In this document: piece by piece, positions 1 to 9,740 of the stretch | How the letters are laid out: each line of letters starts with the position of its first letter | Position numbering within the stretch: the stretch's first letter is position 1 | Origin: Cephalotrichum gorgonifer | Lineage: Eukaryota; Ascomycota; Sordariomycetes; Microascales; Microascaceae | Assembly (NCBI GenBank): GCA_900312665.1 | Contig: ONZQ02000014.1 | Span: 837,924 to 901,923 of the forward strand | Length of the DNA: 64,000 nucleotides | Direction of reading: 5' to 3' | Program-made: the position numbers and the translations under genes | Notes under the pieces: generated by a model | Seen by the model: only the letters and a program-made list of their open reading frames with translations | Databases searched by the model: none | Told to the model about the DNA's origin: nothing

Positions 1-1272
1 GCGGAGGAAGCTGCGGCGGGGCACGGCGGTGATGTCGAGGTTGTGGATGAGGAGGTGGCGGAGGGTGAAGGACTCGTCCGTGTAGAGGTTGGGCGGCCGC
101 ACGGAGCGGGGCCAGTCGATGGGGGCGTCGGCGACGGAGGACCAGCCCATGAAGTCGATCACGGCCTGGGCGTCCTCGGGGGTGTTCCTGGGGTAGAGGG
201 TGATGGTGTCGCCCGGGTTGAGCTCGAGCTTGGGGGCGCCTTCTGCCGGGGGCGGGATGTCGAACTTGAGGAGTCGGACGTCCTGGAAGTGCTCGGGGGC
301 TGTGATACGCTCGTTGGAGGCTAGGGACACCGTGATTCCGTCGGTCACGGGGAGCTTGCGCTCCAGGTCGGTCAAGATGTCTGATTCAGGCCGGGATGCT
401 CCGTCCCCCGAGGCGAAGCGAAGTATGAAGCGAGGGGGAAGAGGCACGTCTTCTGGTATAGGCTCCAAGCCGCCGGGGATTGGGTACGTAGTGGATAGGT
501 AGTCTTGGAGCTTCGTAGACCACCTCAGATAAAGCCCCTCTAGCCTGTCCACCGGAGTAAGCGATCAAAAATCCCTTCTAGATGCGGAGGGGGGTCGTTC
601 TTAGTCCTTACCCGTCGGGGTGTCGCTCGTCCGCCTCTCCGCTGGGGAAATCCTCTCTCGCACCCAGTTGCTCGAGCCTCCTCACGAGCTTTCGGGCTGC
701 CCAGTTAAACCTGCCCCGGGGAGTTAGAAAAGTCAATTGGTCCTCGCGGAAGAAATATGTGGTTTGCGTCTAGAGGGGGGACGGGGGCTCCGCATACCGT
801 GGATAGGAGGTGTCGCCGAGACCAAAGGTCGTGAAGGCCACGGAGCCGAGACATCCCGGGGGCAACTTTCTACGCAGGAGCTTCTTCCACAGCAAGGCCG
901 CGTTTCGGGGGACGTCTCCCTGGCCCGTGGTGGAGATGACGAAGATTACGAGTGAGTATTGCGGAAGGGCGCTCTATATTCACGACATCACCCCTTTCCG
1001 TTATTATCCGCTCAAGCTCTAGAGGAGAAGGTGTGGAGAAAAGAATGGGGGGAGTAGGTAAAACGCACGAGTTGGACACTGTTCATCTCGGCAACGGTTG
1101 ACTCGAAGCGAAGCCTCTGAGCGATCCTGTCTAGGTCCTCTGCTATTTCCTGGCTGTTTCCTGTTTCGGAGCCGTAAAGAACGAGTATCGACCGGCTTGG
1201 GAGCTTGTTTGTGAGCGCGGGCGCGGGCGCGGCCTCGGCGACCTCCAGGCCGCCGGCATTCGCATTCGTCAT
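1..1272 (-). CDS. TAH18: NADPH-dependent diflavin oxidoreductase 1 (partial, 3' end beyond window)
   Basis: Enzyme that passes electrons from NADPH through FAD and FMN to the Dre2 Fe-S protein in cytosolic iron-sulfur assembly (family knowledge). Seen: after a short Ala-rich leader comes a flavodoxin fold starting ILVLYGSETGNSQEIAEDL (FMN phosphate loop), then VIFVISTTGQGD and FGLGDTSYPRF, then the start of the FAD-binding reductase domain (GLYLRWSTKL onward, LNPGDTITLYPRN). My exon model, high to low: 1272-1069, 973-798, 710-612, 544-1. Introns 1068-974, 797-711 and 611-545 have GTGCGT, GTATGC and GTAAGG donors and keep the frame. The ATG at 1272 is the first in frame. The NADPH-binding half lies off the left edge. 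It is divergent from ERG20. The reading across all three splices matches the family order well, so the identification is firm; the first acceptor is the least certain junction. Confidence 0.93.
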
Positions 1273-1918
1273 GGTACGAGAAGGTATGGGGGACCTCCCG
1301 TTTGAATCCTAGGAGTTCTTGGCGTTGCGAAGTTGTCCGCCCGCGAACTTTTGGACCGGTTTAAGAGTGAGTTGAGAGGTTTTGGCGTTGGTGTTGGTGG
1401 TGTACAAGTCGTAAGTACTACGTCCCAGATAGAGCCACGTGATATTTACACTCTTTTATTTTTACTTTACCCTAGTAACTGTGATAACATTCATGTGGAT
1501 CTAATCTGGGGACGAGGACGAGATTGAAAACGGTACGATAAAGTTTTGTCCGTTTGAATCAAAAAGGGGTCCAACCTAATGCTGAAGCAGCTGGTCGATC
1601 TCATGTGAATGTGATTGTGAGTGAACCGACAACGGCAAGCGACGACCCCTCCATCCCATTTTGCCCCTCTTCACCGCCAAGGTACCCTGGTCCCAATGTC
1701 GGTGGTGCAGCTGCCCCTCCCTCTTATACCGCTCTTCTGCTTGCCCCTCTTCTCTCATCGCGCCTGCCCCCACTTGACGTCCCGGTTCCTGGCGGGGGAG
1801 AACGGCTCAAATTTAAGGGTCCGTCCTTTATCCCTCTCCTCCGCCTTCATTCGTCAAACCCCAACAAACAACCCCAATTCAACCCCGAGCAACGACGTCC
1901 ATCATCCCCACCGACAAA
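1273..1918. promoter_or_regulatory. Divergent promoter region between TAH18 and ERG20
   Basis: 646 bp separate the two start codons. The ERG20 side carries long pyrimidine-rich tracts (about 1640-1860), typical of fungal core promoters and leaders. One palindromic E-box sits at 1436-1441. Open frames here have no recognisable protein content. Confidence 0.6.
1436..1441. promoter_or_regulatory. E-box CACGTG upstream of ERG20
   Basis: Palindrome CACGTG in the context GAGCCACGTGATATT, about 480 bp before the ERG20 start and 165 bp before the TAH18 start. On the minus strand it reads ATCACGTGGC, close to E-box/SRE forms bound by fungal SREBP-type bHLH regulators of sterol genes. The link to SREBP is inference. 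Confidence 0.3.
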
Positions 1919-3049
1919 ATGGCGAAGAAGACTAACCTCCAGGAGTTTGAGGCCGTGTTCCCTAAGCTGGAGAAGGTGCTCCTCGAGGATGCCGCCAGCT
2001 ACAAACTCCCCCAGGCGTACCTGGAGTGGTACCAGAAGGTTAGTCGACACCCAGTTCAGTCCAGTTGATGGTCTGCTCCCCTGGTTCACCCCTCCGCCGC
2101 TAAACAATCATCTACTCTCTCTTAGAGCCTAAACGTCAACACCGTCGGCGGAAAGTGCAACCGCGGCATGTCCGTCCCGGACTCCACCTCTCTCCTCCTC
2201 GAGGCCCCGCTCACCGAGGAGCAGTACTTCCAGTCGGCCACGCTCGGTTGGATGACGGAGCTCCTCCAGGCCTTCTTCCTCGTGTCGGATGACATCATGG
2301 ACAGCTCAATCACCCGCCGCGGAAAGCCCTGCTGGTACCGCCACGAGAACGTCGGCCTCATCGCCATCAACGACGCCTTCATGCTCGAGACGGCCATCTA
2401 CACCCTGCTCAAGAAGTACTTCCGCAGCCACCCGCGCTACGTCGATCTCATCGAGCTCTTCCACGACATCACCTTCAAGACCGAGATGGGCCAGCTCGCC
2501 GACCTGCTCACTGCCCCCGAGGACAAGGTCGACCTCGACAACTTCTCCCTCGACAAGCACTCCTTCATCGTCATCTACAAGACCGCCTGGTACTCCTTCT
2601 ACCTCCCCGTCGCCCTGTCCCTCTACCTCCTCGACATCGCCACCCCCAAGAACCTGAAGCAGGCCGAGGACATCCTCATCCCCCTGGGCGAGTACTTCCA
2701 GATCCAGGACGACTACCTCGACAACTTCGGCAACCCCGACCACATCGGCAAGATCGGCACCGACATCAAGGACAACAAGTGCTCGTGGCTCGTGAACCTC
2801 GCCCTCGACATCGCCACCCCCGAGCAGAGGAAGGTCCTCGAAGAGAACTACGGCCGCAAGGACGACGAGAAGGAGGCCGCCGTCAAGAAGCTGTACGCCG
2901 AGCTCGGGCTCAAGGAGAGATACGAGGCCTTCGAGGAGAAGAGGGCCGCCGAGATCAGGGAGATGATTGAGAAGGTCGACGAGAGCGAGGGGCTGAAGAA
3001 GACCGTGTTCGAGGCCTTCCTTGCCAAGATTTACAAGAGGACCAAGTAA
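1919..3049 (+). CDS. ERG20: Farnesyl diphosphate synthase
   Basis: Condenses IPP with DMAPP and GPP to farnesyl diphosphate, the branch point to sterols, dolichol, heme A, ubiquinone and prenylated proteins. Two exons, 1919-2038 and 2126-3049, around an 87-bp intron (donor GTTAGT, acceptor CTTAG) give 346 residues, against 352 in yeast Erg20. Both aspartate-rich motifs are intact: DDIMD at about 95-99 and DDYLD at about 235-239. Two Phe residues at -5 and -4 before the first motif (FFLVSDDIMD) are the chain-length determinant of FPP rather than GGPP synthases. The ATG at 1919 is preceded by a CT-rich leader with CCGACAAAATGG context, and the first exon (MAKKTNLQEFEAVFPKL) is typical of fungal FPPS. 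It has very strong codon bias (C or G at nearly every third position), as expected of a highly expressed gene. Confidence 0.97.
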
Positions 3050-3111
3050 ATGTGGCGCCGTACGGACTAAATGCAATTTGCAGAAGAGTAGTAGTATAGT
3101 TGTGTGTGAAA

Positions 3112-3117
3112 AATAAA
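3112..3117 (+). terminator. Poly(A) signal AATAAA of ERG20
   Basis: AATAAA 63 bp after the ERG20 stop codon, in the context GAAAAATAAAATATCC. Position and sequence fit a fungal cleavage/polyadenylation signal. Confidence 0.6.
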
Positions 3118-3349
3118 ATATCCCTATGTGCTCGGCTAAAAAAAAAAAAAGAGTCTTCCGTCTTTTCCCAGAGCTACAACTCCCAAAAACTTTTGTGTGC
3201 TACACCCAAATGATCATATCTAATCCCTCCCAAGGGCCATGATATTCATCTACTATCATCAAGCTTTCCTCATGTCCGCGAGCCAGCATCCATGCTCCAT
3301 CGGATGTAACATATGTACGTCTTCTATCTTGGAACCCCCTTCCCGAAGT

Positions 3350-3422
3350 AAAAAGAAAAAAGAAAAGAAGAAAAGAAAAGGAGACGGAGAAAGGAAAAGA
3401 AGAAAAGAAGAGAAAGAAGAAA
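3350..3422 (+). repeat. Polypurine tract (A/G only, one interruption)
   Basis: 73 bases of A and G broken by a single C at 3385. It begins 20 bp beyond the RA-PH gene stop codon, so that gene's mRNA would carry a CU-rich tract directly after the stop. Confidence 0.85.
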
Positions 3423-3442
3423 CAAAAGACAGTTGCGTCCGT

Positions 3443-6113
3443 TCATCTCATCGTCCCGCTCCTCCCCCTCTGCTGCGCCTCATACTGGGCCAAAAGCGTG
3501 CCCCCGGCCGGCAAGGGCGGCGCCGCCTCCTCCGTATACCTCGCCCCCCCGCGGCTCCTCCTCGACGCCGTGCTCATGCTCCTCCCCAGCTGGGCCCTCG
3601 ACGCCGTGCTCTGGCTCCTCGCCACCTGCCCCACCAGCGTCCCCTCCCTAGCCCACACCTGCTCTCCGTCGTCGGGGCCGGGGCCGTGCGACGTCCCCGC
3701 CCGCACACCAGCGCCGAGGCTTGGGGCGCGGTTCCGAGACGAGAAGGTACCGGAGGCGGGGTTGAACTTGTGCGTCGCGTGAGCCGCCGAGCGGCCCGTG
3801 GCTAGGTCCACGAGCGGGACGCCCGCCGGCGCGCGGACCCCGTGCCCCCCCCTGTTCCGCGAGATCTCGTCGCGCCACCCCTGCGGCTCCGAGGACGCCG
3901 CCATGGCGTCCACGTCCACCAGCGGTGGCGGCAGGTTGTCGGGCCTCTTCGTCGTGCCCGCCGTGCGGACCGAGGACGTGGGGCTCGCCGGCCGGCGCGT
4001 GCTCCGCTGCCGGCCCGCGACATCCCTGTACCTCGACGACGAGGTGTGTCTCTCGAGGGCGGGGTTCGAGCCGCTCGCGTGCGGGGCCGGCGCGGCGACG
4101 CTGTTGAGGAGGCTGGGACCCTCGGTGAAGGGGTCCGCGGCGGGCTGAGAGCGGAGGGCGACCTCGCGTAGGCGCTGCTCCTCCTTGCGCTGCTCGTATT
4201 TACTCCCCAGGAGGCCGTGTTCGTCGAAGCTGCCACCGTTGCCGCCACCGGGGGTGGGGCCGGGGACGGATTGATTGGACGTGGAGTGGCGGCGCTGGTG
4301 GAGGCTCCCCTTTGAGAGACGTTTCCGCTGCGCCTCTTGCGCCTCTCGCGGCTGTTGTTGATGCCGTTGGGAGGCCGCCCGCTGGCGGGGCGCATTCTCC
4401 GGCGGAAGGTCGTCGTAGGACTTGGTGAAAACGTCCATATCCATCAGGGGCTTGAAGGTCCCGATGGCGTAGGGCGCGTCATCGATCGACACCCTCGCCC
4501 CGCGGCCCGACCCCTTCGTCGAGGACTGTCTGCGGGGCCCGCTGCCGCCGGCACCTCCCTGGCCCGCCGCCTCCTTGCCGGCCTTCGCCTTCTCGAGATC
4601 CATCTTCCGATTGACGAGATACCAGCTGCGCCAGCCCTGCACCTGGTCGTGCAGCTGCTTCGCGACCGCGCTGTCGTCCGTGCAGAAGAAGTGCACGAAG
4701 TTCTCGCCCGTCGGGAACACGCTGGACCTCTGCTGGCTCTTCACGGCGTAGCAGAACTTCTTCGGCGGCTTCAGCACTTTCTTCATCTGGTGCTCTGTGG
4801 GCGAGTAGATGTCGAAGTCGGACAGGTGGCACAGCGAGACGGTGTCCTTGCCGCCCAGCGCCGCGCCGGCCTTCTTCGAGGCGTACATCTGCCCGGTCTC
4901 GAGGAGCGTTACCACGCGCTTCTGCCACTTGCCGACGCGCGGGCAGTGGTAGAGCGGAATGGAGAAGGAGTAGGGCGACTCGGGAGCGCGGGGCACGGAG
5001 GCGAGGTTGAGGTCCTGGTCGTTCTCGGGCATGTCGGAGGGGATGACGACGAGGGCGTTGAGAGTATCGCGGTCCCACGAGTTCATGACATCGCGGATAC
5101 GCTCGTAGCGCCTGAGCCGGCGGTCGAGGCCGTACTGCAGGTAGGACTCGAGGACGAGCGACGTCTCGGGCTTGATCTTGTGGGTTATGAGGTTCGCGGC
5201 CGACTGGAGGATCTCGAGCGGGGTGGTCTCGGCGTTCACGGGGAGGGTAATGGAGGAGTTCAGACACCTGACGACGACGCGCTAGAAAAAAAAGACAAGA
5301 GTTAGCGAGAAGGGGGGAATACGGAAGAGGGCATTCCAGCCTAGTGCAAATAAAAAGAAAACCTACGCGATCGCCTGCGTTACTCGCGCTCACGGGCGCA
5401 TCCACCTGCGGGACGATTCCCGTCCCACCCGCCCCTATATACTTGGGCGCCATCGGCTTTTCCCTGCCCAGGAGAGTTGGGGCGTCGGTAAGCACCGCGG
5501 GGGAGGCAGGCAACGACGCTGGCCCCTCTGTCGTGCCGCGGCGATTCCGCGAGAAGAGACTGAACAAGGGACTCTTAACCTTTGACCTCGGCGACGTGGC
5601 AAGGTCGGGCTGCGATCCACCTCCGCCAAAGGATGTTGGCGCGTCGACCCAACGTGTGGCGCCGGGCATCTTCTGGGGATCGTTTCCGTGGAACGACTTG
5701 CCCGAGTCCCTGGTGCGCGGCCTCGGGACGGGGTCGTGGTCGTGGTTGTGGTAGCTGTTGTACTCTTCGTCGATGCGCTCGCCGGCTACGAAGACGTCGT
5801 TCTTGGGTATGCTCCTCGGGAGGAGGGGGTCTGCGGAGCGCGAGATCGGCAAGTTGTTGGACAGAGGTCCCAGGCGTAATGGTGGTACGGGGGGCGGGGT
5901 CTCGGTGTGCGTGGGCGAGCTGGTGGCTTGTTTTGAGAGGCTCGCTGACCGGTGTCTGTATCGCGAGGGGATGGTAGGCATGTCTTCCGAGGGTGTTTCA
6001 GACTGCTGCTGCTGCTGCTTCTGCGTCTGTGGCTGTCTCCGTGATCGATATCGCGAGAGAGAGGTTGGGGCCGGGGCCCCTGCGTCGGGAGGACTCCCTG
6101 TGTCACCGCTCAT
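3443..6113 (-). CDS. RA-PH domain adaptor protein
   Basis: Predicted cytoplasmic adaptor that would bind a Ras-family GTPase and phosphoinositides. Exons 6113-5367 and 5281-3443 flank an 85-bp intron (donor GTAGGT, acceptor TTTCTAG); product 861 residues. The first 248 residues are low complexity with a QTQKQQQQQ run and basic patches (FSLFSRNRRG). A Ras-association fold follows at about 249-335 (RRVVVRCLNSSITLP, then SYLQYGLDRRLRRYERIRDVM), then a PH domain at about 350-475 (SFSIPLYHCPRVGKWQKRVVTL to VQGWRSWYLVNRK). The C-terminal ~380 residues are disordered and rich in Arg, Ser and Pro. The RA-PH order resembles animal MRL/Grb7-type adaptors and a conserved fungal family; the partner GTPase is not known from sequence. 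The ATG at 6113 is the first in the open frame. Domain order is clear; biological role is inference. Confidence 0.88.
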
Positions 6114-7958
6114 CTTGTTCGAGGGATGAGATCGAACGCTCTCTTCTTTCTTCTTCAGCGCCTCTTCTCCCCAAGCTAAGTCTGCTGTCCTCTCCCGCCT
6201 TTTGTCGGATTGTCTTGTGCGCTCGCACGGTTACACACACTCTCTCACTCTCGTGCAGGAGTGTGTATGTAGTTGAGCAAAGTAGCAAGCCTGAGCAAGT
6301 ACCACTAAAAGGAACAGAAAAAAAAAGAAAGGGCGATCGCTGCTGTTAAAAGTAGTCTAATTCTTTTTTTTGTGGAGCGGGAGGCGTCAATGGGGGGTTG
6401 ATGGGCGCCGACAGATCGGAAAAACCTCCCCCAAACTCGAAACGGGAATTCGTTCCTGTTAATATGAGAGGGAATGCGCTTAAACCGGGGTGAGCAAGCG
6501 TGCTACGTAGTAAGGGAACTAGCAGCACACGGCCCTCCCAGTCCCCTTCAATCCCTTGGCGCTAGGGATTCAAAGTTCCTTCCTCTTTAGAGTAATACTG
6601 TTGTTACTACTCTGTACCACTCTTCGCAAAAATATCAGATGCGGGGCGGGCAGCCGAACTAGTCTCGAAAGGGGAATTCGTCCCAACTCTGTCTGGATAG
6701 AGTTCGGGGTTGGGCTGGTTGGCTTTACTGTCGAGTAGTACTTTGTACTCTTTCGTCTGGGGACGAAAGTAAGTACTTTGTCGAGCAGGTATTAGACCGA
6801 GATGGACAGACCTTCGAGAGGGTACGTGGACACACCCGTTGTGTCTCTTGTTGCTCCACTCTCAGGGTTCAAATTAGTGCCCGCTTGACGTAACTGTGAG
6901 ACACAGACAGCCCAGAGCGGGAAGGATGGTGCCACTCGTCGCAAATCTCCCGCGGCATGGATATTATCGCAATCTCCCTAGCTGACCTGGACCGTGGTCG
7001 CAGCCTCTGTCGTGACACTGGAAATGCAGGCGGCAAGCATGAACGAGGAATGGGCAGTAGCTCCTGCGCGTGGGATAGGACAGACCGGAATTTCTCGTAA
7101 AAAAAAAGGTAGAAGGATGGGGACTGGGATTGGTCTGTCGCTGTGCTTGTAAGACCTATCGGCGGTCTGGATCGGCCAGATCTGAACACCCTGATGCCGG
7201 ATTCGCTCACTCTCCCTGGCGTGGAACTCGACAAGCCCAGCTGCCTCTCACCTCATCCCAGCTCGTTTCCCAAAGATTTCTGTCCCGGTTGAGGCAAGGA
7301 GAATGGCAGCAGCACCTGTAAAGGAAGGGCGAGCTTGGACGGCGATGCCTTGAAAGGAGGGCAAGAGACAGAATGGGGTAGGTTCAGGACAGCTCATAAA
7401 GACGAGATGAAGAAAGGAAGCGGCACAAAGAAAAGACGAAGTATTGGTATTGACTTTTTTTTCTTTTTCTTGTTGCTGGGCACGCGGAAAAAGTAAATGG
7501 AAGTGAAAGACGAGAAAAGGAAGCCGGATAATCTCCACCCGCCTGTTTTCCCTCTCTCCGCCTCATCCATCGTCTTCGCTCCAGGGCTGTGAGCGCCCTG
7601 GATGCTCTACACGGCTGGAGGCAACCTGGCCCGTAATCCCCATGTGGTAATTAAATCGAGCCGGCGCCGTGGGCCCGCATATCATCCGCGTGGGAAGCAA
7701 GGCACCAAAGGGGGAAAGGACCGCGAGCGCACTAGGCCATGTCATCGCCACCCTGCCCTTCTAGACTTTTCTTCCTCACGGCGTTTTCTTTTTCTTTCTA
7801 ACCCGATCCGAGTCCCGATTCAGCCGCAGCAGGTAGGGCAGCAGCATCGCATCAGCTGAAAGTCGAACTCCAAGGCCGACTAGCCAATCTCCGGCCGAGC
7901 AACTGATGAATCGATCCGTTTCCCTCATAATAAAAAAAGAAAGAAAAAACGCCACACA
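6114..7958. other. Intergenic region, no gene recognised
   Basis: 1.85 kb between the start of the RA-PH gene and the stop of the MAT2B-like gene. The right end of the RA-PH leader is CT-rich. Frames present are short and lack family features. It holds one hairpin with flanking direct repeats (6737-6781) and T-rich runs near 7450-7470. Confidence 0.6.
6737..6781. repeat. Hairpin flanked by direct repeats
   Basis: An 8-bp perfect stem (CTTTCGTC at 6750-6757, GACGAAAG at 6762-6769, loop TGGG) lies between two copies of AGTACTTTGT (6737-6746 and 6772-6781). The left copy extends to the near-palindrome AGTACTTTGTACT, which recurs exactly at 13682-13694. Confidence 0.7.
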
Positions 7959-9310
7959 TCACTTTCTGAAAGCCCCCAGCTCCCTCCTCCACCACCCCTC
8001 AAAGGTGTTCGTATCCACCCCGATCCCCAGCTCCTTTAGCGCCCTCGTGCTCAGGTGGCAGTCGTATGGCCGCTGCACTGACGCGTTCGGGTCGTTCCCC
8101 TGAGTGTTGCGCTCGATGTTGGTGATCGGGAGTGCCATGATGCGCCCGAACATCTCGCAGATCTTATACTTGGTCGTTTTGTCTTCGCTCGAGAAGTGGA
8201 GGATCTTCGGGAGGGAGGACGGGTCCTCCGAGCCGAGATACTTTTCCGCCACGTCTATTTGGGTTGTTAGTGACATTTCCTCCTCAACTACAAGCCAACG
8301 AAGAGATAGATAGAGAGAGAGAGCGGCAGGTTGGACATCTTGGATCCGGCAAACATGGCTTTGCGGTCCCTGCCTCCGGAATCGCTCCCTCAGAGTACGA
8401 GGAGTAAAAACAGGTAAGAAACCCGCAGAGTAGACAACGAACGGGGAGGAAAACCCACCGCAAATCACCCGCGCGACATCCTCCGTATTCGTAGGATACC
8501 TCACAGACCAGTCGTCCATCACGACCTTGACGCCCTCCGTCTGCGCCTTCCACACCGCGTTCATCAGCACGTTCACCGCGCTCTCCTCCGGCACCTCCGC
8601 CTGGCCGTACAGCACCGGCACCCTCATCACCACACCAAGCCCCTCCTTCCCCGCCTTCCTGAACTCCTCGTGCAGGACCTCCTCCCCGCCCAGCTTCGTT
8701 TCGCCGTAGAGGTTCGGCGGGGCAGGCGTGGCGTCGACGTCGTAGGGCGCCTCCCCCTCACGGCCGGCGAAGACGTAGTCAGTCGAGACGTAGATCATGA
8801 GGATGGAGCGCGCGGCGCAGAGGGAGGCGAGCGTGCGCGTCGCAATCACGTTGAGAGCTTTTGTGCCCTCGGGGTCTTTGTCTACCTTATCTGGGAACCG
8901 GTTCGCGGCGCCTGGTGTTGCCTCGTCTTAGCGACTATACAGAATACGGACGGCAGCTGGGGTTTGGGAGCTGCAAGGGGGAAGGGGGTGGGGGAATGAC
9001 TCGACGTACAGTGTACTACAACTCGGGGCCTAGAACACGCCAGGATTACAGCATTAGCGCGGACGGAGACGGATTGGACTCCCACCGGGATAGAAGGGGG
9101 AAGTCGAGCTTACTTGACGCTATCGAGCGCAGCCTCTACCTCGTCCTTCTTCTCAAGGTTGACTTTCAAGACGGACACCCCGTCCGCTCGACTCAGCCCC
9201 GTCCCCTTGACCGTCCAGTCTCGGCCGGGATACTCAAACGCCTTAACAACCTGCCTTCCCAGGAGCCCCGTGGCCCCTGTGACGAGGGCTGCCTTGGAAC
9301 CTTGACCCAT
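7959..9310 (-). CDS. MAT2B-like NAD(P)-binding protein (RmlD/SDR superfamily)
   Basis: Extended short-chain dehydrogenase fold most like the regulatory beta subunit of methionine adenosyltransferase (MAT2B); also related to dTDP-4-dehydrorhamnose reductase. Exons 9310-9114, 9029-9010, 8911-8459, 8254-7959 give 321 residues (human MAT2B 334). Exon 2 is only 20 nt but is needed to join the frames of KVNLEKKDEVEAALDSVK and HCAANRFPDKVD. Seen: the nucleotide loop TGATGLLG at 11-18, VHCAANRFPDKVD, YVSTDYVFAG, LYGETKLGGEE, ESAVNVLMNAVW and VRYPTNTEDVARV. Tyr and Lys of the YxxxK pair are kept in YGETK. Intron 3 (8458-8255, 204 bp) is long for this locus. A TACTAAT branch-like site and CTACAG acceptor lie upstream at about 9330-9350, so an extra 5' exon from the ATG at 9480 is possible. 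Whether it binds a SAM synthetase in fungi is inference. Confidence 0.87.
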
Positions 9311-9740
9311 TGGGAGCGTTGTGTCTGTAGCGGATGACCTTGGGGAGAGGTATTAGTATCGATTAGGTATGCACCACACAATCTATTCTGCTGGGTGGAA
9401 ATGTAGTTGCTGGAAGACGACCGCCAGTTGTAGACGTTGTGGGGCAGGGAGGTTTGGGCTTGGACTTGGACTTCCGTCATAGCATAGCTCTAAAAGCTGG
9501 GGTCCTTATGCTGTTATCAAGAGGAGGGGCAACACCGATTTAACGATACCCCGATAAACCAACTTCTCTCGCATCATGCATCACGCACCTCGACACACAC
9601 CACGGATGAGCTCACACAGGCGAGGATGTTCTTGCCATGTCCGCCGAATCGGGCGCAATCAAAGGAACAGCCCATCTCACGCGGGATCTATTCGAAGAAC
9701 CTCAATGTTCATCTCCCCTTTATTTACACCAATGTACACA
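9311..9740. other. Intergenic region between glucosidase II alpha and MAT2B-like gene
   Basis: 430 bp between the stop of one minus-strand gene and the start of the next. It contains an upstream ATG (9480-9478) whose 95-codon frame overlaps the MAT2B-like start, plus a TACTAAT/CTACAG pair suggesting a leader intron or an additional coding exon. No separate gene seen. Confidence 0.5.

Larger units (their letters stand above)
3050..3442. other. Convergent 3' intergenic region ERG20 / RA-PH gene
   Basis: 393 bp between two stop codons. It holds the ERG20 polyadenylation signal, an A12 run at 3138-3150, and a polypurine tract at 3350-3422. No gene seen. Confidence 0.7.

Noticed and set aside
2306..3076. 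256-codon frame antisense to ERG20
   Set aside because: Same effect of GC-rich third positions; Leu/Val/Gly/Asp-rich noise opposite a certain gene.
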